The notes beneath the pieces are model-generated. The model was given only the letters and a program-made list of their open reading frames with translations, made no database searches and was not told where the DNA came from. The translations under genes were made by a program, and so were the position numbers. A stretch of 64,000 nt of DNA from a bacterium HR40 (GTDB lineage: Bacteria; Pseudomonadota; Alphaproteobacteria; Geminicoccales; Geminicoccaceae): assembly GCA_002898275.1 (NCBI GenBank), contig BEIQ01000001.1, positions 62,001-126,000 of the forward strand. Reading direction: 5' to 3'. Shown in pieces: positions 63,286 to 64,000 of this stretch; the first letter of the stretch is position 1; the number at the start of each line of letters is the position of its first letter.

Positions 63286-63876
63286 TCAGAAGAAGCGTTC
63301 CTGGACGGTGATCACGTCGCCCGGCGCGATGCGGGTATTGCCGGTGACCGCCACGGGTGTCGCGTTGGCGCCGCCGCGTTGCAGGAGGAAAACGTCCTGC
63401 TTCGCGCGGTAGGTGAAGCCGCCGGCCAGCGCCACCGCATTGAGCACCGTCATGCCGTTCTCGTATTCGTAAGCGCCCGGCTTGTTGACTTCGCCCAGGA
63501 TGTAGAACGGCCGGTAGGTGAGGATTTCGACGCTCACCTTGGGTTCGACGAGATAGCCATCGCCGTAGCGCTGCTCGAGATGCTGCTCGAGCTCGCGAGC
63601 CGTGAAACCGTTGGCACGCACCTCGCCGATCAGGGGCATGGAGAAGCTGCCGGTGCCATCGAGGGCGAACTCGCCCGAAAGATCCTCGTGGCGGAAGACG
63701 ATGACACGGATCTTGTCGCCCGGACCCAGGCGGTAGACGACCTCCGGGAGTTCCACCGGAGCATTCGGCGCGGCAAGCTGGCTCGGGTCGACCGGCACTT
63801 GCGACGTGCCGCCGCAGCCAGCGAGCGCCATCACCGTCAACGCGACCGCCCACACACCCCGCAAGAATCGTCGCAT
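63286..63876 (-). CDS. Polysaccharide export lipoprotein (Wza/BexD type)
   Basis: A 196-residue lipoprotein with lipobox LAGC at residues 18-21. The Poly_export domain is VYRLGPGDKIRVIVFRHEDLSGEFALDGTGSFSMPLIGEV (quoted in part: YRLGPGDKIRVIVFRHEDLS), and a SLBB domain begins FYILGEVNKPGAYEYENGMTVLNAVALAGGF (quoted in part: ILGEVNKPGAYEYENGMTV). It is shorter than E. coli Wza because it has a single SLBB and no C-terminal helix. It should form an outer-membrane secretion channel; other export genes must lie elsewhere. Confidence 0.93.
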   Translation of the reverse strand: MRRFLRGVWAVALTVMALAGCGGTSQVPVDPSQLAAPNAPVELPEVVYRLGPGDKIRVIVFRHEDLSGEFALDGTGSFSMPLIGEVRANGFTARELEQHLEQRYGDGYLVEPKVSVEILTYRPFYILGEVNKPGAYEYENGMTVLNAVALAGGFTYRAKQDVFLLQRGGANATPVAVTGNTRIAPGDVITVQERFF

Positions 63877-63931
63877 GCCTTCGTCTTCCGCTGTCCGACA
63901 AGCGGGCGTTCGTTCCTTTCGCCCATCGACC

Positions 63932-63960
63932 GCCTCTCTTTCCTAGTAGGAAAGCGAGGC
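63932..63960. repeat. Inverted repeat upstream of the export lipoprotein gene
   Basis: CTTTCCTA and TAGGAAAG flank a single G (63938-63954), and GCCTC/GAGGC extend the symmetry outward after one mismatch. It lies about 55-85 bases upstream of the start at 63876. It may be an operator or part of the leader. Confidence 0.6.
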
Positions 63961-63987
63961 GCGCGAAACAAGGTCGTTTCGCGCGCC
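63958..63987. repeat. Second hairpin upstream of the export lipoprotein gene
   Basis: A perfect 12-bp inverted repeat, GGCGCGCGAAAC with GTTTCGCGCGCC, around a 6-base loop. It shares 3 bases with the neighbouring palindrome. There is no T-run on the plus strand; the minus strand continues TCGCTTTCC. It could be a terminator of an upstream gene beyond the window or a regulatory hairpin. Confidence 0.6.
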
Positions 63988-64000
63988 CGGGCAGTCTGGC

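Noticed and set aside
1-64000. CRISPR arrays, insertion sequences, rRNA genes
   Set aside because: No regularly spaced repeats, transposase genes with terminal repeats, or rRNA-like stretches were seen on reading the window.

Overview
The window is chromosomal DNA of very high GC content and strong GC3 bias. It most likely comes from an alphaproteobacterium, probably of the Rhodospirillales type. This rests on a SAM-II (metA-type) riboswitch in front of metZ, the ubiE-ubiB-coaBC-dut gene order, metZ-type methionine synthesis, class I fumarase, a TAXI binding protein and typical alphaproteobacterial XRE regulators. The assignment is inferred from gene content; no rRNA is present. The only RNA gene seen is tRNA-Gly(CCC). 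I see no transposase, integrase or CRISPR array.

Layout. 1-2301: amino-acid ABC importer parts (binding protein, permease) followed by a thiamine-diphosphate decarboxylase cut by the window edge. 2457-2924: OsmC. 2931-6613: a tightly coupled five-gene cassette that pairs a TAXI-type binding protein with an ABC-2 ATPase and permease and two related exported proteins of unknown function; this is the most unusual unit here. 6687-13267: alanine dehydrogenase, RarD-like transporter, sulfurtransferase, cysteine synthase, an APH/P-loop kinase fusion and arsenate reductase. 13335-15707: a MotA/MotB-like proton-channel pair with long cytoplasmic and periplasmic coiled coils. 16212-24099: glycolate and glyoxylate assimilation (glcDEF, glxR, gcl, IclR regulator). 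The glyoxylate carboligase carries the canonical ThDP glutamate that the classical enzyme lacks. 24256-26883: CRP-type regulator, zinc alcohol dehydrogenase, mutM.

26974-34164: ubiE, ubiB, coaBC, dut, an Rrf2 regulator, amtB behind a clear sigma-54 promoter, then a UbiH-type hydroxylase. 34237-40428: small membrane proteins, glyoxalase, CBS-BON protein, tRNA-Gly, PBP4-type carboxypeptidase, FKBP isomerase, MTHFR-like protein. 40659-45101: Nudix hydrolase, two XRE regulators (one with a probably inactive S24 domain) and a penicillin-acylase-type hydrolase. 45350-47380: MaoC hydratase and metZ under the SAM-II riboswitch. 47610-50522: an HtrA-like protein with no catalytic triad, an OmpA-type lipoprotein and a REC-HPt protein without the phospho-acceptor aspartate.

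50598-55914: a run of four genes overlapping by 4 bp (FecR-like protein, cyclophilin-like protein, PLP sulfur enzyme, psuG), divergent from a CHASE2 adenylate/guanylate cyclase. 55926-63876: pcm, then a CoA-transferase, a frameshifted SDR and class I fumarase as an overlapping operon, argB, an enlarged AmpG-type permease and a Wza-type export lipoprotein preceded by two adjoining inverted repeats.

Overall this is a metabolic core region: nitrogen (amtB, ald), sulfur (cysK, metZ, sulfurtransferase), C2 carbon (gcl-glc), ubiquinone and envelope functions. The unusual elements are embedded in it and are not grouped on an obvious island.
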